The position numbers and the translations under genes are program-made. Below are positions 1 through 11,429 of a stretch of DNA of 64,000 nt, piece by piece (position 1 is the stretch's first letter; the number at the start of each line of letters is the position of its first letter). Under the pieces are notes generated by a model. That model saw only the letters and a list, made by a program, of their open reading frames with translations, was not told the origin of the DNA and searched no databases. Location: assembly GCA_004835665.1 (NCBI GenBank), contig RBKR01000011.1:1116001-1180000 (forward strand), in the 5' to 3' direction. This stretch comes from Phoma sp. XZ068. Lineage: Eukaryota > Ascomycota > Dothideomycetes > Pleosporales > Didymellaceae.

Positions 1-582
1 GATTTGACGACGGATTGACTTGTGCGAACCATGCTGATTGCTTTAGTATCGCCTGCTACGCTGAACATCGCCTTGCATCCCGCTAACGCGAGAGAGTAGC
101 GATGATGACAACCTTGCGCCAATTGACATGCACGGCTGATTTGTTCGGGGATCTGGATCGAGCTTGTTAGCCTTGTGCAGCTGGACAACGCCTGAAAGCT
201 GGGGGCACTTGCTGCGAGATCTTTGGCTTTGCTATTTTGGTCCGATGCAACGCAGGTCACGAATTGTGCAAGACATACGTATTGCTACTTGTCTGCTCAG
301 GAAAACCAATGCATCATTCTCTTCGATGGCCCACCACCTTCACATACACCTGATTGTCGTGCAAGTTGTTTCATTCCATGCTACCCAAGCCAAATGACCC
401 GTATGATATACATATTGTACAAGCCCAACATCGAAGCCCATTAACCGTGATGCGCTAATCGGCAAGCGCAAAAGCGGAGTATTCGGTCTGCCAAACCTTC
501 CGAGTCTTCCCTCGATGGACTCCACCTCCCCCCTATCATTTCACATCTTTCCCCTCTCTTTCTCAGAAATTTTTGTCCCAAT
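1..582. other. 5' edge of window, no gene recognised
   Basis: Only short, overlapping, unrecognisable open frames occur here. The right end is the 3' flank of the TIM10 gene, which is read leftwards and stops at 583. Nothing else can be supported. Confidence 0.6.
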
Positions 583-1026
583 TTACATGGCACCGGGAAA
601 GCCCTGCTTGCCCTGCGCCTCGCCCTGCATCTTCTCGCTGACCTTGACGTTGACCTCGAAGAACTTGGATACGCAGCGGTCGAGGCAGACGGACTCGCCT
701 TTGTTCAGATCGGCTTCGCGGTACGATGTATCGATGCATTTTGCGGAGCAGGACTTGAGAAGACTAGGCGTAGATGAGTTAGTTGTTATATTGCATTAGA
801 TTATGGAGGAAATAGGGAGGAAGACACATCGTGCAAGCGAAACAGCGGGGTTGCAATTCGCATCTTGGGAGATGGAACAGACATTGAGGGGTGCGAGGAA
901 GCTTTGCAATGTGCATGAGGGAACATACCGGCTGTACATGTCAGAGACCATGTCGATTTCAGCCTCTGCTGCTGCGATCTTCTGCTCAGACGAGAGCTGG
1001 GGGCGGCCGCCGAAGAGGAAAGACAT
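583..1026 (-). CDS. TIM10: Mitochondrial import translocase subunit Tim10
   Basis: Small Tim chaperone of the mitochondrial intermembrane space. With Tim9 it forms a hexamer that escorts hydrophobic carrier and beta-barrel precursors from TOM to TIM22/SAM. Two exons on the minus strand: 1026-929 and 763-583, joined across a GTATGT...TAG intron (764-928), giving 92 aa, the usual family length. The protein starts MSFLFGGRPQLSSEQK, as fungal Tim10 does, and has the twin CX3C signature (CSAKC and CLDRC) that forms two intramolecular disulfides through Mia40. The intron falls just before the first CX3C. Without this splice the first exon runs into an unrelated frame, so the intron is well supported. 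Seen: motifs, length and splice sites. Known from the family: function. Confidence 0.93.
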
Positions 1027-2215
1027 CTTGTATTGTACGGGGTTTGAGGTTTGAGGTGTGTCGGTGGTGATATAAGAGCAAATGGGCGTTGACAAGGTTG
1101 GTCGTGCGAGATGTTGGTGTTGTTGATGCGCGCAAGATGGATCTGAGCGATGATGTCGCGCTCCGGGATTCAAAAGATTCGAATGGAGCTTGGGGTGTGA
1201 TGTGGCACGTGCGAACTATCCATCATCACCCATTGCTTGCGAATCTGAACAAAGCAGTTCGACATTTGAAATAATGCGGCTTCATATTGAAACTTCTACT
1301 ATTCAGACTATAAAATGGCACAATTCTCTCGTTTCGCTTGACTTGACACGTGGTATGCATGGACTGGATGACTTTCAAACTCCCATTTTACGTCTTGACA
1401 TCGACATTGAGCTTCCATCGGACTGCAAAGGCTATAAGGAAAGGCATGATCGTTGCAGAGTCGCAGACGTGCGTGACCACTGTCAAAAGTGGAATTTTGC
1501 ATCGGCATCTACAGAAAAATGATGATAAGTACCGAAGAGAGCCAAGGTCGCTGGCAAAACACCAAGCCTGCAGCAATCTGCACATTGACTCCAAGTTTTG
1601 CTCTACATAGTTTTCATAAACACCGAGCCTTTGGCAGGACTCCAGTACTATGCTCGAAGGACGATTCGGCAGTTTTACCCTGCATCGAGGTCGGCGACGT
1701 CAACGTGAAAGCAACGCGCAGTCCTGCATTAGCACATCTTCGACGCGCATGTCCTAGCTTTCGAACATCCCAGACACCGTTGGTCTACATCTTGGCATGT
1801 GAACGTGACGACTCGGAATCTTCTCCGCAGTGAGGTCACTACGGTTTCTAATCACTCGCGTATTGAAAGCCGAAGTCAACACACTATATTTGCCGCCCGT
1901 GATAGTGCTCTTGGCCCAGCAGAACGAAGCTTAGGGCGTGCTTACTGCGGGTACTAGACCTGTGTACTATGAGGCGATGTTCGGCACTTCTGGCTAACAT
2001 CTGATGCATATGAACTTGACATGCAAGAATTGTCCTCTTAAGCAATAATAATATTGCATTTGTCGAGTTTTCCGACAAACTTACTATTGGACATACTGAA
2101 ACAAATTCCGCGCTGGCGTGAAAGGGTATCGAGAGTCATAACAAGCGAATGCTGGCTGCTCTGTAGCATCTATATGCGCATTTCCGAAAATGCGAAACCC
2201 CAACATCAAACGTGT
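1027..2215. other. Intergenic, no gene recognised
   Basis: This is the upstream region of TIM10 and the 3' flank of the HET-domain gene. Several overlapping frames of 60-125 codons occur on both strands, but none has recognisable motifs or a consistent exon structure. Confidence 0.5.
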
Positions 2216-4526
2216 CTAAACGATGGTGAATCGCTGCAATGGGTAGTTGTCGAGTTGTGACATATCCTGGATGTCCGGGAACCAGTGCTCAAAAAGAGCT
2301 TCCGCGTCCTCGCTCATTTCATCGTCATTGCCTTCTCTTAAACATTCGTAGCATTCTAGTCGTCCAACTCGGCGGTATACATCGCTGTTATTGGACCGCT
2401 GCAAGACTAGACCAATGATCGAAGATCGATATGTCATGCTCACCAGTACGCACACGAGCTTCTCGCCGTTGCGCAGTGAGTCATCGCCTCGCGGAGGAAT
2501 TATGTCAGGTATGAAGTCGACCGCAATGCCATTAGTGGACAGTAGGTATGAAGGACTGTTTGCTGATGCCGTGGAGCTGAATGTTACTTCCGTTGCCATG
2601 GCTGCTGTCAGCTCGATAGTCTGTCCGTGCAGTGGTGACCAGCTTGCGACATCTCCTGCCACTGAAGCGAAGGACACTCTGCATGCAAGGTCCATGGCCG
2701 ATGCAGTGTCGAAGAATATAGGAGAACCTTCAATCGATGCCCATGACCAGCTTGAGACGTTGTGATTGGCAGGAAACTTTGATCGCCGGCACTTGGTGCT
2801 ATCATTTGGATACCAAAGCAGTCCCATCGTGCTGAACGTCCATTGGCCTGCTACGTAGCCAGAATGGAGCGCGGGTGAAAGTTGGTTTGCAATGCTAGCT
2901 ATAGCCAACAATCTGTCAGAATCATAGGTAATATTCCGGGCTGTGAACTCGGTGATGACATAACTCCAGAGTTGCAGCGCTTCTTCTCGTTTCTGAGATA
3001 TGTTCTTGGCTCCGTTCGTAAGAGTTGTAGAAGCAAGTTGGGAGGTCACGCTTTCTACGCCGTTCATCTGATCGTATACACTTCCATCAAATGATGGACG
3101 CCTGTTCGTCTCGGCAATTATACGTGCGAACTCTTGCTTGATGGAGTCGGTAGCGCGTGAGTCGAAAGCTGGGTCAGCAATTCTCCCACACTCGCATTGG
3201 TATCCTTCTCGGCATTCGAGGATCATCTCGCTTTTTGTGAAGTGAAGTACCCGCGGCGAGAGAAGCCGTTCAGTAAATGCCCAGGCCCGTTTCAGTAACG
3301 GCGTATCCTGGTTAGCGTCCTCGGAAATGTTGAAAGGCAGTTCCCAGTCGTTCATATGCGCACTTTCGTCGAATGGGGCCTTGAAGCTGTAGTGACTCGG
3401 TTGTTCCCTAACATATATTTTAAATGCGGAGCCTTTGTTGTCAGTCGCTTGGATTTTGAAAGGCTGTGCCTGAGCAGGAAATAGTGGGTGACTGCTGCTG
3501 TCTATCGCGGAGGTTGCTGCAATGGTCAAGAAGGCATTCCCGAAAATCTTGTCCATGGTGATCGACTCCTCGAGCTTGGCGGCGGCATCGTCATGAATGA
3601 TACACAGAGCGTCAATCCAGAGCCAACGGAAACCCAGTGCTCTTGTCAGCACAACCGCTTCTTGCAAGGCTCTTGGTAAAGTGGCCCATGGAATATTCTT
3701 CTTGTACGATTGTATCGTCTTTGTCGTAGTCTTGGGTAGACCCTTTGCCACGCCCCACACATGGCTCAATGCTATGTATTCGCCGTATTCATATCTGTTC
3801 TCCTCGCTGTCAAACTCCGATTCGTGAAGGCGTACGCCTTTCGAGTCGTTCCCTAGCACGTCCAATACTCTTTTCGGTAATGTGGTTGACTTTGGTTGTC
3901 GACACTTCGAGTGGCTTGAGAGGCAGGTCTTTAACAGTTCCCGCACTGTTGAGAGACCTGCATCTTGCAGAGGTTGGCTTGAGATCTGGCGCCCTCGCCC
4001 GATCGCCGAGAACGACGATTGACCATCTGCGAGCGTCAGCCACACACGTTCTTACTAAGCCTAATATACGGATGATCGGCACGTCCTCGGAGAGCCCGGC
4101 GACCAAGTCTAATGCGCACGTCATGGCCGTTGGTTGGAACGGAAACCTACCTCCATCTGTGAAGAACTCGAGTTTTAGATTTGGCCAGCCAGCATGGTCG
4201 TGCTCGTCATCTCCCTGATCGTCATCGTTGTGTTGCTCCTTCCATCGAGCCTCAACGGAGAGGTGGTCTTGGGAGTTGCGGTCTTGGGTGGACTGGAACG
4301 ATTCTGCTCTGATTTGTATGTCATTTTCCTTCACATTCTGAAATCGATCGTGATGCAACAGGATGCCTTGGACGAGCAGGGCACACGCGCGGCAGTCAGC
4401 AGCACTGGCGCGTAGGTCCGGTAATGAAGCATCGACCAAGCGCAACGCGCTTGCTTCTGTCTCTTGAGCACCATCAAGCGTCTTCAGGTGCTTTTGCAAG
4501 CCTTTGCAGGTTGCGCAAACCATCAT
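2216..4526 (-). CDS. HET-domain (heterokaryon incompatibility) protein
   Basis: Large fungal protein with a HET domain, a module related to TIR-like folds and found in proteins that trigger cell death after fusion of unlike hyphae. Exon model: 4526-4056 and 3985-2216, about 746 aa. The N-terminal part carries a zinc-knuckle-like run of cysteines (CATCKGLQ, later CRACALL). The HET core is clear at about residues 215-350: YIALSHVWG, then LPRALQEAVVLTRALGFRWL and WIDALCIIHDD. The C-terminal third is the variable region usual for the family. The two halves lie in different frames. A 70-nt intron starting GTAAGA (4055-3986) restores a good HET-like join (RILGL then ISSQPLQ), but a real frameshift cannot be excluded. 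An upstream in-frame ATG at 4658 would add 44 residues. The type of incompatibility, if any, cannot be read from sequence. Confidence 0.82.
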
Positions 4527-6352
4527 CGCGGTGGATGACAAAAGAATAGCTGTGGGATTAATGTACGTTGTATCCAGGGTGGTAAGGTTGTGGAGGGGTC
4601 TGCAGCAGAGGGCGCGGGGTATCGAGAGTTTTGTACGACTGCCATCTGACTGCGACATGTATGTACATTATATCCTGCCTTGCCTTGAGCCCCTTACCCA
4701 CACATCACTAGCAGAGACACGAGCGCATCAAAGAACGGCAGCTTATTCGGTACGAAGCGTCCAGACTCTCACTTGAGCCTGTTGGAAGATCAGCTCCCGC
4801 CACTACCCTATCCATGTTTGCGCCAGCGGAACGCCATGCTTCACGCTCACGCCTATCCCGCTGTGTGGAACTTTGTTTTGGCTACTCGGCCTCGAGCAAG
4901 TTCCGGTTCGTGAGATTTCGACCATACAGAGGCTTGGAACGTTATAAAAGCAAGCACTTAGCGGGGTCTTCCGCATCTGTCTTGTTACCGGATCGAAGAT
5001 TTAAGCCAAGGCGTGTTGGTCGATTGCCACTGCACGCTGACGCGTGTCTAGTATCTTTCTAGCGAATCTGACCCAAGCGAAGCAGTTGAGCTTCCGTAGT
5101 GAAGATGCGAGTGCCTATGGCCCACTTTGTTTGTCAATCTCCCGCAAGCTTGGACAGCTGACCCCAGCCTCCGGGATTCTTATGATTGTTACAGCTTTCG
5201 TCCACCATACTACACCTCCTCATCCAACTCTCCATTATTTGAACTGCTTATTTCCAAAGTTCAAGTTCAGCTGCTTCCAAGATCTGGGCGCAAAGCGAGC
5301 CGTCCAGCATAAGTATCGAAACTAAGATATTGATCCCTTCGGACATATGTGGGGAGCCATAGTGTTCCGCAAGCAGCCTTGTGGCTGAGATCACCAGGAC
5401 ACAACACCAAGCGCACCTCAATAACGCAAAATTGTGTATATGGAAAATTCTCATTGGCCAAAGAATGGCAGGTTCGACGTTGGCTTCGGACCATTTCTGG
5501 CTTGCAGCTCTCGTGAGGCACCCGGACCCAGCGCTGAGGTTCGACAGGCCGTATCTCGAGTGCCATGTGTCGTTATCCGTTTTCAACGGCTGCTACGTGC
5601 ATGTCAGATTGATCTACTTAACTTGATCGTTAGATCCTTACACCATTAGGCTGGGTCATCTCAGACAGGCGTGTGACTACGGTATCGAAAGAACTGGTTC
5701 TGCTCAAGTGCTTACAATATCAATCAAACACTGTCAAGCCAAGCCATTTCCATAATTGCACCCTTTCACGTGGAGTGCGATGACTTGCATACATGTCGTA
5801 TGCGACCCGTGAGGTGGCTGTCCACGAACCTGGGGCCATATATCTGTCATTCAGCAGACCATTGTTGACCATCGACGCAGTCTGGAGGCTGCCACGCCCA
5901 GCCAATAATGGTCCCCTCACCACCGCAATTAGATCTTAAAAGCGGTGCAAGTGCTCACTTACTCGTGTGTTTGCTTCTCAAGAACCATGGAATGGTAGTC
6001 AAACCATCGTATAGTAAGCATGCCCAGGCGGCTCTGGGGCTGAAGTGGTTGGTGTATTTGCCTCCCTTTGGACTGTTAGAGCATGCAAGTGACTTCGGTC
6101 TTCAAACCTACGCCTCCTGCTGGACGCTTGACGATTGTTGACTCTGCATAAGCTGAGTTCATGAGTATCACTAGATGTATTCACGCTCAAAGGTCTCCCG
6201 CACAGACGTAGCAATGAGCCAAAACGTATGAGAGCGACACCAGAGTGCATACGAGTCAGTCTAGCGCCACCGTTATCGATAGTGTGCCGCCGCAACCCCT
6301 CACCAACCAGAACAAAGCCCATCTCCAATCTTAGCACTACCCACAAAGACAC
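4527..6352. other. Intergenic between HET-domain gene and UBA4
   Basis: This is a divergent upstream region: the HET gene reads left and UBA4 reads right. Scattered frames up to about 120 codons have no recognisable content. I see no repeat or RNA gene. Confidence 0.5.
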
Positions 6353-8040
6353 ATGATGACCCAAATAGTAGACTCATTACGGCAACAAATAGCAAATTAC
6401 GAAGCTGCATTGCAGGATCTACGAAATCAGCTTGCGGAAGCAGAACACAACCAACAGCAACAAGACAAGGCTCTGCGCCAGAAGTCCAAGCTTTCCGATG
6501 ACCCTCTGGACCATGACATGAATTTTGGTATCCCAGATGACTTTCGATCTGAAATATTTGCAATCCTGGACCAGGAACCTGCAGCAGTCAACGATGGTGA
6601 AACGGAAGCAAGTAGATGGCCGCTCGAGCCGAACGAGTACAAGAGATATGGAAGGCAACTGATTATGCCTGAGATCGGGTTGCAGGGTAAGTTAGCACAT
6701 CAGAAGTCTCGACGGCAGATCAATGAAGCTGATGTACCGGGCCTCAGGGCAGCTCAATTTGAGAAAAGCCAAAGTGCTCATCGTGGGTATGGGCGGTCTT
6801 GGATGTCCAGCTGCGGCGTACCTAGCTGGCGCCGGAGTTGGCACACTAGGTCTGATAGACGGTGATGTCGTCGAAGAGTCCAATCTACATCGTCAGATAC
6901 TTCACTCTACTGGGAGAGTAGGCATGACCAAAGTGGAAAGTGCCATGGTCGCTCTGAGCTCGTCAGTTTCCGTCAGCGGTTTCTAAGTTAAAATTCTGAC
7001 ATACCCTCAGGCTCAACCCGAATGTCAAGCTTTTACCGCACACAGCCCGCCTTACCCCAGATATTGCCCTTGCGGCTTTCAGAGACTATGATCTTGTGCT
7101 CGACTGCACAGACAATCCAGCATCACGCTACCTCATTTCAGACACTTGCGTCCTACTCGGTAGAACGCTAGTATCAGCATCAGCCCTTCGAGTCGACGGT
7201 CAACTCATGGTTCTTAATGATCCACCCTTACCAGCAGGTGATGTGAAAGGTGGTCCTTGCTACCGGTGCATCTTCCCTAAGCCGCCTCCACCAGAATCGG
7301 TTGTATCTTGCGGAGATGGAGGTATTCTAGGGCCTGTCGTAGGTGTTATGGGGGTACTTCAAGCTTTGGAGGCTATCAAAGTTCTGACTTCTAAGCTTAA
7401 CAAAACGACATCACCTTCAACGGAGCCACCTAGTCTGCTGTTGTTCTCAGCATACTCAAATCCCATGTTCCGATCAATACGTTTACGTACACGGAAACCA
7501 AAGTGCGCAGCTTGCTCCCTGCAATCGACAGTGACGCCCGAAGCACTGAACTCGGGAAGTTTGGATTACGTGCAGTTCTGCGGAAGTATCAACCCTATCG
7601 ATGCACTCAGTTCAAGAGAACGCATCTCTGCTGAAAACTATGCAAAGCTTCGCTCGGGAGTAAATCCGTTTACAGGCACTGTGTCGAGTAGAGACAGTCA
7701 CATTCTTGTCGATACTAGGGAGAACGTCCAATTCGAGCTTTGCAACATCGAAGGAAGCCGGAATATACCGTTCTCGGAGGTCTCTGCTTTCCGAACCAAC
7801 ATCAACAATGGAAGCTACGACTCGATGGAAGTTGAGGAGCCACTATGGGTACAAGAACTCAGGCAGCAACCTGATAAGCCAATCTTTGTGGTATGCCGAC
7901 TAGGAAACGATTCACAAATGACAGTAGTAAAGATGAAAGAGATAGGACTGGACTATGGGGGCAAGAGATTCATTGGAGATATACGCGGCGGACTACGAGC
8001 TTGGAAAGAGTCGGTGGATCACGATTTCCCAGAATATTAA
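6353..8040 (+). CDS. UBA4: Adenylyltransferase and sulfurtransferase Uba4 (MOCS3-like)
   Basis: E1-like enzyme that adenylates and thiocarboxylates the ubiquitin-like protein Urm1. It supplies sulfur for the 2-thio modification of wobble uridine in cytosolic tRNAs and supports protein urmylation. Exons 6353-6686, 6748-6961 and 7011-8040 encode 525 aa. The N-terminus is a short coiled-coil-like Q-rich stretch, as in fungal Uba4. The ThiF/E1 fold shows the ATP loop GMGGLGCPAAAYLAGAG followed by DGDVVEESNLHRQI. A GPCYRC segment and a CAAC-type zinc motif follow. The C-terminal rhodanese domain has the active-site loop VVCRLGNDSQ with its cysteine, and the protein ends in the family-typical DHDFPEY. 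Both introns are canonical and needed to keep the frame. Start: ATGATG at 6353; the second ATG is equally possible. Confidence 0.93.
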
Positions 8041-8451
8041 GGCTCGCAGCACGAGTATTCCCAGGTGCTTCCCAGTCCTTCTTTGAAGACCAATGAAGGC
8101 TCATTTGGTCGAACCTAAAATGACTCTACAATGTCCAATTATCTGTCAAACACCGCACGGATCGTCCTAGTCTTATGCGGCTCCATTTGAACATCCTTGT
8201 TTGAGCGTTAATAAAGAGAGGGAGTTTGCATTGGGAAAAGTCCTTGGAATTGGTACCTTGCCCAACCCAGAGCAAGAGTGAGAAAGGAAGCAATGACCAA
8301 CTTCAAGCAAAACCATAAGGATGGTGAGAAAGAGGATGTGGGACCTTAAGGTCGCGTGCACCTCGTATCTAGTAGCGTCTTGGCAGGGGCGCAAACCTCT
8401 CTGGGTGATTTAGTGGTCGTCTTCCATCAACACCTCAATGCGAATTTTATC
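8041..8451. other. Intergenic
   Basis: This is the 3' flank of UBA4 and the upstream region of the Zn2Cys6 gene. No gene recognised. Confidence 0.5.
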
Positions 8452-9710
8452 ATGACATCAACGCGACAGCGCAAGCCGCACTCCAAAAGTCGCGCAGGCT
8501 GCCTGCTTTGTAAGAAAAGGCATATGAAGGCATGCCATTTCGACGATGCATTGTTTGCAAGATGCTGACCAGGTCGGACTAGTGTGGAGAGGAGCGACCT
8601 TCATGTCAGAACTGCATTGATCGCGAGACAGAGTGCACCTACGGTCTAGCGACGCCCCGGGTCCCATTTTCAAATTCAAAGGCCGGTTCTGGGACTGAAT
8701 CTGAATGTGCAAGTCATACCTCGCATGGTGAACGACAGCTGCCATTTCGCACTTCAGGCAGCCAAGACCTTGCAACTCAAAGTGCGATCACCCGTATGGA
8801 GGAGTTGCAGTTACTCTTCCACTACATGAATGAGACAACCGAGACCATGACAACTGGCGACTCAGACATTGACGTGTGGAGAAAAGCCATTCCAGATCAA
8901 GCATCGCAGCATGAATTTCTTATGGATGGCCTGCTCGCTCTCTCGGCGCTACACTTCGCATCCAATAATCCTGGCGCCCAGTGGAGATACGTCAAATTCG
9001 CTAGTCGCTATCAAGCCTCGGGATTGCGCAAGTACACCCTGGCTTTGCAAAATGCCACGGACAAAAACGTTCATGCACTGTTCGCATACGCGATCGTGAC
9101 AATGATCCTCGCCCTTGCATTCACAACAATGCACAACGACACGACAACCTCGACCTCAGTCGATGACGTGACGTCCTTCTTCAGGCTGCTGAGAGGTATA
9201 GGTACCGTCAACGACGTCACTGGAACCCACCTAAAAGACGGACCTTTCCGGGCTTTATTTCATCCGGTATCTGCTGAAGATGAGAAGGTTGATCTTGGCC
9301 CGGATGTCGCAAAAGCACTGGAACAACTTGTACAGCGTTCTTATAGATATACCGAAGGGGAGTATCTTGATCGCCGCCAAGTGTACTTATTTAGCATTGA
9401 GCGCCTAGAGTATGCCTTTCAACGCCTGGAGACAGTATCGAACCTACGTTACATCATGGCCTGGCCGGCAATGGTAAGTCAGGACCTGCTCGGGTATTTA
9501 AGACATAATGACCCGATGGCCCAGCTGATCTTCCTTTACTACGGTGTACTTCTCCTCCGGGCGCACGATCGCTGGTGGGGGAAAAATTTCGGGCTACGCC
9601 TTATCAAGGATCTCACGGCGTCGCTGTGCGCACTTGACGACGACTGGGCTTCATCCACGAAATGGGCCAGAGAGTGTGCTGCACAGCGTGCGAGGCTCTG
9701 GGGACTGTAG
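8452..9710 (+). CDS. Zn2Cys6 transcription factor (UPC2-like architecture)
   Basis: Fungal binuclear zinc-cluster regulator of about 401 aa. Exon 1 (8452-8529) encodes a basic N-terminus and the first half of the cluster (SRAGCLLCKKRHMK). Exon 2 (8583-9710) starts exactly with the second half (CGEERPSCQNCIDRETEC). Together they give the six cysteines with normal spacing. The join needs a 53-nt intron beginning GC instead of GT (AAG then GCATGC) and ending GCTGAC...CTAG. No GT site gives the zinc cluster. The rest (a region starting MEELQLLFHYMNE, then DVWRKAIPDQA and LLALSALHFA) matches the C-terminal half of Upc2/sterol-regulator-like proteins that end at about 400 aa. Target genes are unknown. 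If the GC-AG intron is not spliced, the protein would end at 38 aa and lose its DNA-binding domain. Confidence 0.8.
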
Positions 9711-10301
9711 ATATCCGAAGTTGAATTCCACCTAGACCGAAGAAGCTGCACTGGGTGCCTAATGAACATTCGCGCAGTCTCAGCAAGTGTGGGACACGCT
9801 TATTTCACCATATTTACCACCGTCCCTTCAAATTATCCGGAATGCCAACCAAAAAATCTCAGCGGAGACCTCTGTATGAGGGATGCACCTTCTGTAACGT
9901 TAAAGACACTTGTACACCGGGGCAGTCCTTTAGCCTCGCTCTATGCGCCCGTTTACACTCTATACCTTTGTAATCTCGGTCCTTTCACCAGCAGAACTGC
10001 TGCAGCAGGAAATACCCTTTCACTACTGGCTAGACTGCGTTACGTTGGGTGCTCAAGACTTGGGTGGCGGAGCGTAGTACGGGCAAAAGTAGGCCCGAAG
10101 GCAGATTATCAGCCGGTACAGTACATCCGTCAAGCGATCACCATTTTGAGGCCAGAACGAACAGCTCAATTACAGACTTAGCCTTTAAATCGGCGCTTGG
10201 TTCCTTTGATGCTTCTAAGTCGCCCTGCCTGCCACACGTCTTGCATTCAGATTGCCTCCTGTACATGCGTCAGAAGGGCATCTAGCATCGTAGGCAAATC
10301 T
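9711..10301. other. Intergenic, possibly decayed 5' part of the kinase-like gene
   Basis: An open frame of 139 codons (9762-10181) has no recognisable content. If the kinase-like gene was once complete, its missing N-terminal exon should lie here, but I could not find it. Confidence 0.35.
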
Positions 10302-11429
10302 GGTGGCGTGTACGTTCAGTGCGAGGCCATTGGGCATCGTAAGGATCCTAAATTGAGCATTGTCAAAGCTGAGTGCGTTTAAATACCAGGGTATTATACG
10401 CTTAAGCCTTGTGTCTGATAGACTTCGCCTTAGGTCTCAGGACAAGCCGTTTGTCTTCAAGCGTGTGTCCAAACCGTTCTACAACCGGTCCCTACGACTC
10501 GCTTCTGAGTTCAACGCGTCTGATTGGCTTCGCATGCATGTTGACTGCAACGAGGAGGAAAGCATCCTAGTTTATCCCTATTACAGATGTACCTTACTGG
10601 CCTTAATCAAAGAAGATCCAAACATTTCTGATGCGGCACGCAAGACAATCTTGCAACACACAGGAGAGGCAATAAAAGAACTGCACAGCAAGGACTGGAT
10701 CCACATTGGTACAACTCTCCACCAGTCTAAGTATTATCGTTCGTTACAGGATCATAACTAACACCGGTCTTTTCGGTAGACATAAAGCTTGACAATATCC
10801 TAGTCAACTGGACTTGCAACGAAGAGGGCGTGAAAACCGTCACTGATGTGGCGCTGGGTGGCTTTGACCTCGCTTTCAAACTAGAGAAAGGAGCGCTGCT
10901 TCAGACTCCTCATGCGATAGGGAATGCTATGTGGCGCAGTCCAGAAGGACAGACCGGAAGGGGCGTGACAAAGGCGTCAGACGTATTTTCGTTTGGACTA
11001 GTGGTGAGTTGTGCTGTGTTACGTTCGTCGAAAGTACTTCAGAAGCCCACACTAACCTTCTACGTGTAGTGCATATATGCCCTTGGTGCCGGCGAAGTGC
11101 TACTCATCAACAACTACCAGGAGCTCGTAAAGCTAGATATTAGTCCAGAGCAAGAGATACTAACCCGACACTTCACCTACTTTGGACCAGCAAACGAGGG
11201 CCTTCTCAAACAGGTCTCCGATGAGAAATGGTCCAACGCTCTCTCACTTGCGTCCCAAATGGCTGAGTTGTCCGTTGAGGACCAGCCAGAATTGAGATTT
11301 GAGCGGTGGGGCCACGAACTAGGATCTGAGGCACAGAATATGATATCTGGAATGACAAAGCCTGATCCCACGGCTAGGTCCACGATAGATCAGGTTTTGG
11401 CGCATCCATGGTGGCAGGAGGCGGTTTGA
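10302..11429 (+). pseudogene. Protein-kinase-like gene, truncated and frameshifted
   Basis: Relic or pseudokinase of a fungal serine/threonine kinase-like family. Readable exons are about 10302-10708, 10780-11003 and 11070-11429, with canonical introns (GTACAA...GGTAG and GTGAGT...TGTAG). Recognisable blocks are LRMHVDCNEEESILVYPYY, then a catalytic-loop equivalent WIHIDIKLDN, then SDVFSFGLV, and near the end TIDQVLAHPWW. Three defects: (1) no ATG opens this frame before 10534; (2) a conserved-looking N-terminal piece (YVQCEAIGHRKDPKLSIVKA) sits in a different frame, and one surplus base near 10374 would explain it; (3) the Asp expected at the metal-binding DF(G/D) position reads Gly (ALGGFDLAF). 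No glycine-rich loop is present. A sequencing error at 10374 is possible for defect 2, but it would not explain the others. Confidence 0.6.
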
